Shown here piece by piece: positions 10,721-20,040 of a DNA stretch of 64,000 nt. A model generated the notes under the pieces. That model made no database searches, was not told where the DNA came from, and was given only the letters and a program-made list of their open reading frames with translations. This DNA is from Pseudopyrenochaeta lycopersici (taxonomy: Eukaryota; Ascomycota; Dothideomycetes; Pleosporales; Pseudopyrenochaetaceae): contig NHZP01000044.1 of NCBI GenBank assembly GCA_003313425.1, forward strand, positions 186,001 to 250,000, given 5' to 3'. Position 1 is the first letter of the stretch; every line of letters starts with the position of its first letter. The translations under genes were made by a program, and so were the position numbers.

Positions 10721-11794
10721 TTAGGCGCCCGGCTGTGATTGGCCTAGAATCGTCTCAATTACTTTATGGTCTTCATACGTGGCCACCGTTCGCTCACATA
10801 GCATAGCCACACGCTCTTTGCTTTGCAACCCGTCTGGGCAGATGAGCCATATAACGTTTGTCATGAATGAGCGCTTGTACTCGAGCATGACATCTGGGTC
10901 ATTATGACGATCAAACATTGGCCCTCCCAGTTTGTGAAGAGTCTCGAGGTAATGGTCGAGAATCTCCATCTCATGAGCGCGGCGGTCCTCGATGCTGAGC
11001 ACGGAAGTCATGTGGTAGACGACATCGTGGAAGCATGATCCGAAGTGAAAAGCAGACCAATCTAGGAAGCCAATCTTGCCATCGGGGAGAAAGTAGATAT
11101 TCCCAATATGTGTGTCGCCATGCAGTAGTGTTTGAAATCGTGGATTGCGCTCAGCAAAGTACCGGTCAAGTGCCTTGTTGGCTCGCGAACCGTTCATGAG
11201 AGAATCTGGCAATCGAGGTCGACCTGGAGTCCTGACTACCTTGTCCCACGGCGTAACCATGAACTTCATTGCTGGATCGTAATTATTCCATATCCATGGA
11301 TGTTCCTTCTGACTTTGGCCCCAATACTGAGCGTGTAGGCTAGCCAATGTTGCAACGCCGCTTTTGACTTGTTCTACAGAGTACTCAGCCACTTCGGAGG
11401 CAAAGGTACAGCCCTCCCTTGTCAGATCGCTCATGATGGCAATTCCTTGGCGCTCATTCTTTCCTCCCCACCACCCTTTAGGGAAAGTCACATTTCTAAC
11501 ATTTGGAGCCACTTCGGTGAAGAACTCTGACTCCCGCTGTGCGAGACTAATAGTCCATGGCTGCGCTTCAATCATCTTTGGATCAAAGACTCCCTTAACG
11601 CAGACATAAGTTGGGCGATCTGTACTACTCTTCTCCTCATCGTATACGAGCGTGTAGAACAATTTGCTAGCAGTTCCCCAAATTGATCTTGTGTGCTGTG
11701 CTGACTTCACCTTGTGCCCAAGCTTTGCGCTGAACCAATCAGGTGTGATCTCTGCTGGAGTCGATGGAAGCTCATGCACTGTCTCGTTGGCCAT
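10721..11794 (-). CDS. APH/CHK-type small-molecule kinase-like protein
   Basis: Intronless 357-residue protein of the aminoglycoside phosphotransferase / ecdysteroid-kinase-like (CHK) superfamily. Members phosphorylate hydroxyls on small molecules such as choline, sugars or antibiotics; the fungal substrate is unknown. The Brenner-type catalytic loop HGDTHIGNIYF is at residues 225-235 (Asp227 as base, Asn232 binding metal). The metal-binding Asp245 follows in IGFLDWSAFHFG. The N-lobe has FYTLVYDEE and YVCVKGVFD (candidate Lys for ATP). A helical C-lobe follows (DVVYHMTSVLSIEDRRAHEM). Length is normal and there are no internal stops. It is oriented toward the AT-rich 3' flank. A second APH-type gene at 23.6-24.8 kb is broken and not closely similar. 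Confidence 0.88.
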   Translation of the reverse strand: MANETVHELPSTPAEITPDWFSAKLGHKVKSAQHTRSIWGTASKLFYTLVYDEEKSSTDRPTYVCVKGVFDPKMIEAQPWTISLAQRESEFFTEVAPNVRNVTFPKGWWGGKNERQGIAIMSDLTREGCTFASEVAEYSVEQVKSGVATLASLHAQYWGQSQKEHPWIWNNYDPAMKFMVTPWDKVVRTPGRPRLPDSLMNGSRANKALDRYFAERNPRFQTLLHGDTHIGNIYFLPDGKIGFLDWSAFHFGSCFHDVVYHMTSVLSIEDRRAHEMEILDHYLETLHKLGGPMFDRHNDPDVMLEYKRSFMTNVIWLICPDGLQSKERVAMLCERTVATYEDHKVIETILGQSQPGA

Positions 11795-12221
11795 AGTTTC
11801 CGTGTGTTCCTCCTTGGGTCTGTGTACTCGATTCGGAGGAAGCGTATCTTAGTAGGTTGAATCGATTTTGTAGAGTAAATAAAGCAGCTAAAGGGCTGTA
11901 TATATATAGCCAGTGATATTCGCGTAAAGGTCCACATCTGAAACTTCACGGTAAGTCTAAAAGGCTCGATAAACGTGCGATTGGATCGTTTGACCACCGC
12001 TTGCGCAAGTAAGCATTGATTGAGTAAGCTTTCTCATCGCAACTTCCTATTGTGGTTCAACGAGAACTCAATATATTTATGCATAGCAGCGTTATTTTCA
12101 TATGCCAAGTTGCTTAAATCTAACGTAGGAATGGATTTACTGTCACCCTGTATTGGAGAGGGCTCCAAGATTCGCTGCTGCAGCATCGTCTTCGGTTCAA
12201 GTTGCCCCGCGCTTACATCAT
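11795..12221. other. Upstream region of the kinase-like gene
   Basis: Normal-composition spacer ending at the TA target of the Fot1-type element. A tatatata stretch at 11898-11908 lies about 100 bases upstream of the ATG on the kinase strand and could serve as a TATA element. No other gene seen. Confidence 0.4.
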
Positions 12222-12223
12222 TA

Positions 12224-12273
12224 CCGTAGTTTACCCCGTTGTGCACAGGACGGCGTTATGCACGGTCCCGAAC
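12224..12273 (+). repeat. Left terminal inverted repeat (50 bp)
   Basis: Starts ccgtagtttaccccgttgtg and is the exact reverse complement of 14298-14347. A TA dinucleotide precedes it. Confidence 0.93.
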
Positions 12274-14297
12274 ACCACAACCAGCAACAACTTAAGGCTA
12301 TTAAGCTTCACAACAAAGCTACTATCGCGATTTTTTTTAGTAGAGTAATCTATAGGGCTTATAAATATTTATAGCTAAGGATATTTAATTGGAGGTTTAA
12401 TTTTCCGGCCGCTGCGTGACTTAATAGCTGGTGCGCCTAGTAGAGCTCTAAACAGCTCCTCGCCACCATAAGGCCTCACAACCTCTCTTTTTCTAGAAAT
12501 AGACCTTACAGCAGTTTTAAGACTACTCTTCTTTCCTTTTTAGGACAATCTAAGAGTTTGTTTAAGTTATTTTGCAGCCCTGCAAGCAGCCTGCCTGGCA
12601 GCTTAATTAGTAGCTTAAGCAGCTCTCTGCTTCTCCTTTAATAACCTAGCCTCAGCCCTAGCTGCACGCCTTAATGTAAGCTTAGTAGCCTTAATTTACC
12701 TTCGCTGTTTATAATCTTTTTTAGCCTTAAGCTTTTAGTATTAACGTTACTCCTCCTTAAGCGTTCTAGCTACCTAGTAATTACGTGCCTCTTTAACTTT
12801 CTTAGGTAACTAGAATATAGCACTACTATAATAGTCCTTATCTTACTATAGTAGGAGGACCTTACTTTACTTCCTGTGCTCTCTCTTATAAATAAGAGCA
12901 CCTCTTATAGCTATTACTTTATACTTAAGGATAGACTTTTTAGTATAAATATAGTAAAAGATCCTACTAAGCTTTCTAGCTCTTTTATTCTTATAATTTA
13001 TAATAACTTAGCGTACTAAAGCCTCTAGTTCTCTCTAATTCTTAGCACTTAGATTAGAGGACTTACTATTACTTATAGTATCTTAGATAGCTTACTTAGT
13101 ATTAAACCTTTTAAGAATAACTTTAAGATTAAATAGTAATAGACTAGTTACCTTAAAAGCCTTAAAGATAGTTTCCTTTTTAAATAAGGCCCTCTAGGCT
13201 ACTTTAAAAAAGGGGTAGAAGTCTCTTTTACTAATAGAAACTAACTCTTAACTTCTCTCTATAAAATATAAGATCTTCTAAAAGTACGTAGTTAAGAGTA
13301 GCTTAAATATACTTATATTAAGAGGCTATAAGCTATAAGTTAAATAAGGAGGATAAATAGCTAGGAGGATCTTATTTTAGTTATAGTAATTAATAAAATC
13401 TATAGTAATATAAGATCTATAGCTATTAAGAATAAGTAATTAATAAGATAATTAAGCTTTTACTTTAGTATTATAATTAACCACTTATTTAAGCTATACT
13501 AGGCCTATATTATTATTATTCTATCTTAAAGTTAATAAAGTAAAGTAAGCTATATACTCTTTAGGATTAAAGCCTTATAGCTAGGTGTCCTAAAGTAAAG
13601 ATAAGTCTAACTAATAGATTAAGGTAAGATCTAGAGATAATCTATCTGCGTATATATAGGCTATTAACGTTATCTACTCTCTATTACTATCCTAGATAGT
13701 AGCCTTATATTTCCCCTTATAGTATAGCTACTTACTAAATACTCTTTTTAACCTGCTTACTACCTCTAAAAAGAACTCTTTTTTATCTATATTATAAGTA
13801 TATTAAGGCTTAATATTATATTACTTTATCTTATTACCTATAAAGTTAAAATAGAGGCTATACTTAGTAAAGGAATTAGCTTTATAGCAGTTATTATCTA
13901 TACTAGCTATAAATTAAGAGATAAGATAGATACTATACCGCCTAATAAAGTAATTAACCTAGTAAATACTAATAGCTTTCTTAGCTATCTATAATATAAA
14001 ATTTTATATTAGAGCTCTAGTTAGTAGTAGGCCTTACTACTTAAGCTAGATTATATATTATATAAGCTCTTTTTCTTATTATAGATAAAGATTTTATTAA
14101 TTTTAAGATTTAGTGTTCTAAGTGTTATATACACCTTAGTGCCTCTAAGACAGCGTTAAGCGCCTAACGCTATAGGCAGCCGTAATCTTACTGTAATTAA
14201 TTAGTTCTCCTAGCTCTAAGGCGTTAATAGCTGCAAGCGCATCCTTAATTGAGCCTATATTGGTTGAGATATGTAGGGTTGAAAAATTCGCGTTAAT

Positions 14298-14347
14298 GTT
14301 CGGGACCGTGCATAACGCCGTCCTGTGCACAACGGGGTAAACTACGG
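14298..14347 (-). repeat. Right terminal inverted repeat (50 bp)
   Basis: Exact reverse complement of 12224-12273 and followed by TA. It shows none of the C-to-T damage seen in the element's interior. Confidence 0.93.
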
Positions 14348-14349
14348 TA

Positions 14350-14480
14350 GCTAGTTCCCTAAGTTAATCTTTTCGTAAAGGAAAAGTCTAACCTCCTCGA
14401 CTCTTCTAGCGCCTTTATATCCCTAATTACAACTTACCTCGCTTTGAAATAGTCTGCGTTATAAATAATATATTGTCTTC
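14350..14480. other. Spacer between the Fot1 and Copia elements
   Basis: 131 bases of mildly AT-rich DNA ending in the TCTTC target duplication. No feature seen apart from the pre-insertion site. Confidence 0.5.
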
Positions 14481-14603
14481 TGTTGGTGGGCAGCAGGCAG
14501 GAGGAACTAGGTTGATTCCTATCAAATGAGACACAAGGGAACTATATACCCTGTGGATGCTTATATAACAGAGCACGTGAGGAGCTAACCGTGTTGGCTA
14601 ACA
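14481..14603 (-). repeat. Copia 3' LTR
   Basis: 123 bp, identical by eye to 19786-19908. On the element's strand it carries TATATAAG, a plausible TATA box when used as a 5' LTR. Confidence 0.95.
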
Positions 14604-14620
14604 CACCCCCCCAGCTTGAG
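14604..14620 (-). other. Polypurine tract of the Copia element
   Basis: On the minus strand this reads ctcaagctgggggggtg directly before the 3' LTR. A run of seven G next to the LTR is the usual start for plus-strand DNA synthesis. Confidence 0.75.
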
Positions 14621-14670
14621 TGAATGAAGAGCAACGAAAGCTGTAAATGAGTGTCCTCAAGCGTCTGCCT

Positions 14671-17600
14671 CTACTGTAGTTGGTAGTACCACCCCCCCAG
14701 GTCCTGCAGACTGAGAGCAGTACTCTCTGATTCCTCTCGAATCCTTGATAGGTCACTTAGTCCTAGCTGGCGTACGAAGTCAGCGTGCTTCTGTCGACTA
14801 AGGATCTTTGTAAGGCCGTCAGCTGGCATCTCTGTAGTAGCCTTCCAGTCTACCTGCAGTCTGCCTTCTGCTACCTCCTGACGTAACCAATGATGATGTA
14901 CGTCCACATGCTTCAGCTTCGTCTGAAGCTTGTCAACTGCCTTTGTCACGATTAAGACAGTCTGCTGGTTATCACACCACAGTGCTGGTGTAAACTCAGG
15001 GTCAAATTGAATAGCTTGAAAGAAGCGTTGCCACCATTCCATCTCTGATCCTGCAAGGGATAGAGATAGCAGCTCAGCCTCAGTAGTCGATTTTGTAACT
15101 GATCGTTGGACTGTTGCCTTCCAGTCGATAGGCAGTCCATATAGTTTAAAGATGTAGCCTTGAGAGCTTCGGCGAGTTTCAGGCTCATCTGCGAAGGCCG
15201 CATCTGATGCACCATAAAAGAGAGATTCTTGGCCTAGCTCCTGCTGAGCTGGTGATGTGATGCTAGTTATGCTGTGCTGGATGTCCCCTGACGCTCGAAT
15301 AGCTAGGTGCTTTGTGCCTATTAGGTATCTCCACACATGGTTGGCAGCGTGCAGGTGCTTTTGCCCTGGATTCTGTAGGTGGCGTGCAAGGATTGAGTGC
15401 GCTCTCGCGACGTCTGGTCGCGTCGAGGTTGAGATATACGCCAGTGAGCCAACTAGTTGCTGATACTTTTGTGTTCGAGCAGCACTTAGTTCCTCTGTCG
15501 AAGGCAGGAGGACGTTGTCCCTTAGTGGCACATCTGGGTATCTTGTGTTTCCCTTAAGATTGAATTTCGCTGCGATCTTATTAATGAATGAGTCCTGTGC
15601 TAGGTAGATTGATTGAGTAAGCTCCTCGCGGATCACACGGATGCCAAGGAACCACTTCAGCTCGCCTAGCTCACGGATCTCGTACGTTCTAAGCATCTGT
15701 TGCTTGAACGTCTGGTAGTAGCTCATATTGAGCGGATGGACGAGGACGACGATATCGTCCACATAGAAAAAGACGATCAGACGGTCGTTCGTGTATAGGC
15801 ACGGTGCTCCTGGCACAGGCCTCAACCCAAGCTTCTTTAAGGTTGATGAGAGCTCCTGGTACCACAGCAGTGGTGCTTCCTTAAGGCCATAGAGCGCTCG
15901 CTGAAGCTCAAGAAGCTCGCCAAACTTGTCTGTGAACCCTTCAGGCGTACGACAGTATATCTTGCGTGGTAGTCGAGCGTTAAGAAAGGCGTTTAGGGCG
16001 TCGAACTGAAACATCTTCAGGTTAAATGCTGCTGCCAATGCTACAAGAGATCGAAAGACCTTAATAGCTAACGTTGCAGCATACGTCTCACCCCATGCCT
16101 CCTGCAGGTCTCCTCGTACGCATATACGCGCCTTAAACTTGTATAGGTACCCGTCTTCGTCGAACTTGTATGAGAACACCCACATTAGGGGTAGAACCTC
16201 AGCATCTGCTGTCGTTGCAGTGACCTCCGTACGCTTGAAGCAATCTTTTGACCAGCAGCTGTCAAGCTCTGCTCGTGCTGCCTCTCTAAACTCAGCACTA
16301 AATGGATGATCCTTCATATCCTTCCATCGTTTTGGCGGTTCTGGCAGTTGATCACGATGTAGCCTTGACCTAGGCATCTCACCTGCGAGCTTCAAAGGAG
16401 CTGTTGGATTCAATGCTACTGCGAATGCTCTGTAGTATGTAGCTAGGGCCTGGTTAGCTAGCCTCCTAGCTCTCTTCCCTTCTACAATGTTGCTGCTACT
16501 TCCGACAGCAGGATCAGCCATCTTTGGTGCATTGTTCTGCTGACGATCTGGTACATAGTCGTCTGTATTGCTCCATCCTCTAGGCCACTCAGATGGTAGC
16601 TTTCGTGGTCGGCCTCGCCTGCCTGTTGCAGCTGGCCTAAGTGGTCCATCTGGCCTACTTGGTCCATCTGGTCTACTTGTGACTGTAGACGTGTCATCCT
16701 CATGATGTGTCTGCAGCTCATCAAGCAGCTGTTCTTGAACCTGTTCCTCAGTGCCTTGATCTTCAGCACTGACTTGTTCTACCAGCTCTGTAGCTTGGTC
16801 TGGTTCTCCATCGTCGCCTGCCTCCTGTTGAGGTGGTGCAGTACCACGATCTGATGGTTCTGGTGTTGGTAGAAAGCCCCAGTCCTTATGGAACTCTGCC
16901 ACCGTGTTGTTTTCAGCTATCTCTGTAGAACGAGCTGTCTCATCGTTGAGCTGATGCCTCTGGTTCTGCAGTATCTCTTGATTAGCCTCTATCTCCTGTA
17001 CCTGAGGTATGTTGAGATAGTCAATATCTTCTCGTACGATAGCTTCTCTCTCAGCTTTCTTGTGGTCGTTGAAAAGGCTGTTCTTCTGAAATATCACGTC
17101 TCTCACGCGTATCACCTGGCTCTTCTTTGGCAGCCAGATGCGGAAGATATTCGTTGAGTCGTACCCTATGAGGTATCCTATGAATGTACGAGACTCAAGC
17201 TTATCTGCTTTCTTCAGCTTCTTATTCAGGACATAGGCTTTGCAGCCTATCTGTGAGAAGTGGGCAACTGAAGGCTGCCTGCCATAGACTAGCTCATATG
17301 GCGTCTTCCATGCGATTGACTTGGTAGGAGTGACATTGACGATTCGAGCTGCTGTAACTGCTAGCTCATTTGACAGCGACTTTGGCAGTCCTGCCTTGAT
17401 TCGAAGTGATCTTGCTCTTGTCATGATCACGTTCCCTGCTTGCTCTGCGGCTCCTAGCTGTTCAGGCGTGTCAGGGGCTCGAAGCTCAACCTTGAGGCCA
17501 GCCTGCCTCGCAATCTCATAGAGCTGTAAGCCGTACCCGCGATCGCCGTCAACCTTAAGGACAACGACAGTATGTCCATGCTGGCGTTCAATCTTATTTA

Positions 17601-19587
17601 TCAGCGCTCGCAACGCTGCTGTCACGACAGGTAGTGTTTTATTAGTAAGAGTCGTCGCCTCATGCCACCTTGAGAACTCGCATACAGCATGCAGGAGGTA
17701 ACGATCTCCGTTATAGCACGTTTCTCCTGTTGGGATCAGCTGTACGAGATCAACTACAATCCTATAGAAAGGCCTTGTAGCTCGATCGTCCGATTGACGC
17801 CTGCTGACCTGAGCTGTCGATTTTGACTCAATGCAGGTCTCGCATTCTCGCAGCTGTGGTGCTCGAGCTCCTTGCTCAAGGTTGATTCCTCGTACGTTTG
17901 CATTTAAGTGATCAATTGCCTCCTTGCTCGCGTGTGCAAACATCTCATGAGCTTCAACATGAGATGCGGCAATTGGACGTCGATCTTCCCGTGAGACCTT
18001 GTACGCTCGTCGAAGAGCTGTTGCAAAGCTACTCAGTGCTGGACGATCGTTCTCGTCAGCATCAACGATCCAGTGTCCTTCTCTATACCTGAGTAGGCAT
18101 GTGACGTTTGACGGATGCTGCTTGTATATGACATCTCGTCCTGAGTCGAACTGAATGCCTATTTCTCGGCATCTTGAGAGGCTTATAACGTTTGTAAAGA
18201 AGCCTTCTATAAGGGCCACATTAGTCAGCTTAATCTGACTTATTCCAGACGGTCGATTGACTTTGAACACAACCTCTCCCCAGGCCTGTATTGCTAGACT
18301 TGAGTCTCCTGCAAGCACTGTTTCCTGAGCTGTCGCCTGCCTTGTCTCTCGCCAGCCAAACCTCCTTGAATTACATATATGGATGTTTGAGCCTGGGTCA
18401 AGGATCCATCGATTAATGATCGTTGGCAGCGTTTTTGGTTGCACCTGGGTGACGGAGAAGGAGCTGTAGGTCGCAAAACTGCCCCCTTGGCTCTCCTTTC
18501 CACCGTCAAGGCTTATTGGCTCATCTACGCCCTTGATTTTCTTGCCGTGACGAGCGAGGAGCTTGTTGATCCTTTTAACCTGCTCTGGGTTCTTCAAGGC
18601 CTCAGCTATTCTATCCTGTACAGCTTTAATAGGTCGAAAGCTCTCTGGTCTCTTTGGATGATCTGGAAACAGGTACCAGCACTCCCTGTACCAATGCATA
18701 CCTCCGCAGAGACATTCTGGCTTATGAGCTGATTTTGATGATCTCTGCTCCTTCTGGTCCTTCTGGTTCTTCTGGTCTGTTCTGTTTGAAACACCGAGTG
18801 TTGCAAACGTGCCAAGCGACGTTGCACTAGGCCCAATTCGTCGATAATAGACCCTGAACTGAGCTATATAGTCTGCTAGAGGTTGAATCTCATTCGTCTT
18901 GTCTAAGGTCTCCTTTTTGATGAGGTCATGGTGCGACGATGCTGCCCATTCAGGGGCAATCGTCCTGATAGATGTCAGGAAATCCTCTTGAGCTCGATAA
19001 CCTGTTGTTTCAGGGAGACCTGCCTCCCCGCCTTGGTTGGTAATGTGAATCCAGTCGTTAAGCCATTGCTCAAGATCTCGACTCTGAGGACCGTCCTGCA
19101 GAGCTCGATATTTAACAGTCAGCTCTCTGCTTCGTGAGGCAGCTGTTAGCGCAAACTGCTTCTTGAGAGTGACCAGTCGATCGTACGCCTCATCTTTTCC
19201 ACTAATAAGGTAAAGGTGTCGAGCAGCAATCGTACGGCTGATGTCAAGAAGGAGCTCACCATCCTTCTGCTTGAGTTTCATATACTCTGCTCTTTCGTAT
19301 CTCCAGTCTTGAAGGAGATCACTGTATAATGCCTTTTCAGCTGCGTCTAGCTGGCTGATCTCTGTCGCTCCTGGCCGTATATCGCTAGGTAACGGTCTAG
19401 TTGGTTCTCTAAGCTTTGGTAGCTCATCCTTTGGTTTTGAGATGTCGTGGTACTTCCAAATGCCATCTACGACAGCTTTCTCTCGTCGTAGCTGGAACCA
19501 CGACTCCCAGTCGGCTGGTTTATCCAGTAAAACAGTCACTCGTGTGACTCCTGCGTCGTTGTACGACATCGTGATCTCAGTGATCAA
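14671..19587 (-). CDS. Copia Gag-Pol polyprotein
   Basis: One 1638-residue frame encoding the full retrotransposon programme. Order: Gag-like N-terminus (about 1-300) with a degenerate knuckle CLCGGMHWYRECW; aspartic protease with WILDPGSNIHICNS near residue 396 (DPGS instead of the usual DTGS/DSGA); GAG-pre-integrase zinc site (HEMFAHASKEAIDHL...CETCIESK, about 545-590); integrase core (IVVDLVQLIP near 611, later VDGDRGYG and a Glu in LGAAEQAGN); Copia-type reverse transcriptase (WVFSYKFDEDGYLYKFKAR; catalytic YVDDIVVLV near 1275); RNase H (YGASDAAFADEPETRRSSQG near 1463, then KSTTEAELLSLS). No stop or frameshift. The long linker (about 850-1000) is Gln/Glu/Asp/Pro-rich with direct repeats (GPSRPDGPLRP). 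Likely translated from the LTR transcript and self-cleaved in particles. The Pro in the protease motif is worth noting but is known to vary. Confidence 0.95.
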   Translation of the reverse strand: MITEITMSYNDAGVTRVTVLLDKPADWESWFQLRREKAVVDGIWKYHDISKPKDELPKLREPTRPLPSDIRPGATEISQLDAAEKALYSDLLQDWRYERAEYMKLKQKDGELLLDISRTIAARHLYLISGKDEAYDRLVTLKKQFALTAASRSRELTVKYRALQDGPQSRDLEQWLNDWIHITNQGGEAGLPETTGYRAQEDFLTSIRTIAPEWAASSHHDLIKKETLDKTNEIQPLADYIAQFRVYYRRIGPSATSLGTFATLGVSNRTDQKNQKDQKEQRSSKSAHKPECLCGGMHWYRECWYLFPDHPKRPESFRPIKAVQDRIAEALKNPEQVKRINKLLARHGKKIKGVDEPISLDGGKESQGGSFATYSSFSVTQVQPKTLPTIINRWILDPGSNIHICNSRRFGWRETRQATAQETVLAGDSSLAIQAWGEVVFKVNRPSGISQIKLTNVALIEGFFTNVISLSRCREIGIQFDSGRDVIYKQHPSNVTCLLRYREGHWIVDADENDRPALSSFATALRRAYKVSREDRRPIAASHVEAHEMFAHASKEAIDHLNANVRGINLEQGARAPQLRECETCIESKSTAQVSRRQSDDRATRPFYRIVVDLVQLIPTGETCYNGDRYLLHAVCEFSRWHEATTLTNKTLPVVTAALRALINKIERQHGHTVVVLKVDGDRGYGLQLYEIARQAGLKVELRAPDTPEQLGAAEQAGNVIMTRARSLRIKAGLPKSLSNELAVTAARIVNVTPTKSIAWKTPYELVYGRQPSVAHFSQIGCKAYVLNKKLKKADKLESRTFIGYLIGYDSTNIFRIWLPKKSQVIRVRDVIFQKNSLFNDHKKAEREAIVREDIDYLNIPQVQEIEANQEILQNQRHQLNDETARSTEIAENNTVAEFHKDWGFLPTPEPSDRGTAPPQQEAGDDGEPDQATELVEQVSAEDQGTEEQVQEQLLDELQTHHEDDTSTVTSRPDGPSRPDGPLRPAATGRRGRPRKLPSEWPRGWSNTDDYVPDRQQNNAPKMADPAVGSSSNIVEGKRARRLANQALATYYRAFAVALNPTAPLKLAGEMPRSRLHRDQLPEPPKRWKDMKDHPFSAEFREAARAELDSCWSKDCFKRTEVTATTADAEVLPLMWVFSYKFDEDGYLYKFKARICVRGDLQEAWGETYAATLAIKVFRSLVALAAAFNLKMFQFDALNAFLNARLPRKIYCRTPEGFTDKFGELLELQRALYGLKEAPLLWYQELSSTLKKLGLRPVPGAPCLYTNDRLIVFFYVDDIVVLVHPLNMSYYQTFKQQMLRTYEIRELGELKWFLGIRVIREELTQSIYLAQDSFINKIAAKFNLKGNTRYPDVPLRDNVLLPSTEELSAARTQKYQQLVGSLAYISTSTRPDVARAHSILARHLQNPGQKHLHAANHVWRYLIGTKHLAIRASGDIQHSITSITSPAQQELGQESLFYGASDAAFADEPETRRSSQGYIFKLYGLPIDWKATVQRSVTKSTTEAELLSLSLAGSEMEWWQRFFQAIQFDPEFTPALWCDNQQTVLIVTKAVDKLQTKLKHVDVHHHWLRQEVAEGRLQVDWKATTEMPADGLTKILSRQKHADFVRQLGLSDLSRIREESESTALSLQDLGGWYYQLQ

Positions 19588-19768
19588 TCACCAAACTGAT
19601 CTCTATGCGGAGAGCAACAGTTCTGGTTAAATAGCGACACTTGTCGACTATATAGGTCTTTGACGCTGACCTAGCTGTCAATAGACACAACGGGTAAAGG
19701 TGAACGTAGTTGTTATCAGTTACACGTCTAAAGCTATATTCGTGCAGAGTTGCGTAGCTTAGGAGGTG

Positions 19769-19785
19769 CAAACCGGGCTCATAAC
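19769..19785 (-). other. Primer-binding site (initiator-tRNA anticodon arm)
   Basis: Directly inside the 5' LTR the minus strand reads gttatgagcccggtttg. The first 11 bases are complementary to GGGCUCAUAAC, the conserved anticodon stem-loop of initiator tRNA-Met. Several Copia elements prime from a half-tRNA cleaved in that loop (established for Drosophila copia), so the same mechanism is inferred here. Confidence 0.65.
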
Positions 19786-19908
19786 TGTTGGTGGGCAGCA
19801 GGCAGGAGGAACTAGGTTGATTCCTATCAAATGAGACACAAGGGAACTATATACCCTGTGGATGCTTATATAACAGAGCACGTGAGGAGCTAACCGTGTT
19901 GGCTAACA
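19786..19908 (-). repeat. Copia 5' LTR (promoter-bearing)
   Basis: 123 bp and identical to the other LTR. The TATATAAG on the minus strand is the likely core promoter for the genomic RNA. It is followed on its outer side by TCTTC, the target duplication. Confidence 0.95.
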
Positions 19909-19979
19909 TCTTCTATACGTAGGCGTTAAGCAATCTCTTAATTTATTTTCTAGCCTGTACACTTATTTACCGTTTATGT

Positions 19980-20040
19980 TAACGTTCATGGCAAGCGAGC
20001 GGGCCATGTAAGCGAGCGGGCTACCCTACCAACCTTGCGC
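19980..20040 (+). repeat. 61-bp terminal inverted repeat, left end
   Basis: Starts taacgttcatggcaagcgag and contains two staggered GCGAGCGGGC units. It is the reverse complement of 56310-56370 with four mismatches in 61 bases. Confidence 0.85.

Larger units (their letters stand above)
12222..14349 (-). mobile_element. Fot1/pogo-type DNA transposon, RIP-degraded
   Basis: A 2.1-kb element bounded by perfect 50-bp terminal inverted repeats (12224-12273 and 14298-14347), each flanked by TA, the target duplicated by Tc1/mariner-pogo elements. Inside, the minus strand still reads as a Fot1/pogo transposase C-terminus near 12550-12730: a Lys/Arg/Ala-rich tail including KLKAKKDYKQRR and RRAARAEARLLKEKQRAA, cut by stops at expected Gln codons. 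The rest (12,800-14,100) is extreme AT with stops in every frame, so the DDE core cannot be read. The element is inactive. The sharp contrast between intact repeats and eroded interior is odd. Confidence 0.85.
14481..19908 (-). mobile_element. Intact Ty1/Copia LTR retrotransposon
   Basis: A 5428-bp element with two identical 123-bp LTRs (TGTTGGTGGG...GGCTAACA, read on the plus strand) flanked by a 5-bp target duplication TCTTC (14476-14480 and 19909-19913). The coding strand is minus, so the 5' LTR is 19786-19908. It has a primer site matching the initiator-tRNA anticodon arm, a G-rich polypurine tract and a single uninterrupted gag-pol. Identical LTRs and an open frame indicate a recent insertion. 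It shows no RIP erosion, although DNA within 150 bases on the lower side and 200 on the upper side is heavily eroded. It has every part needed to be autonomous. Confidence 0.96.
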
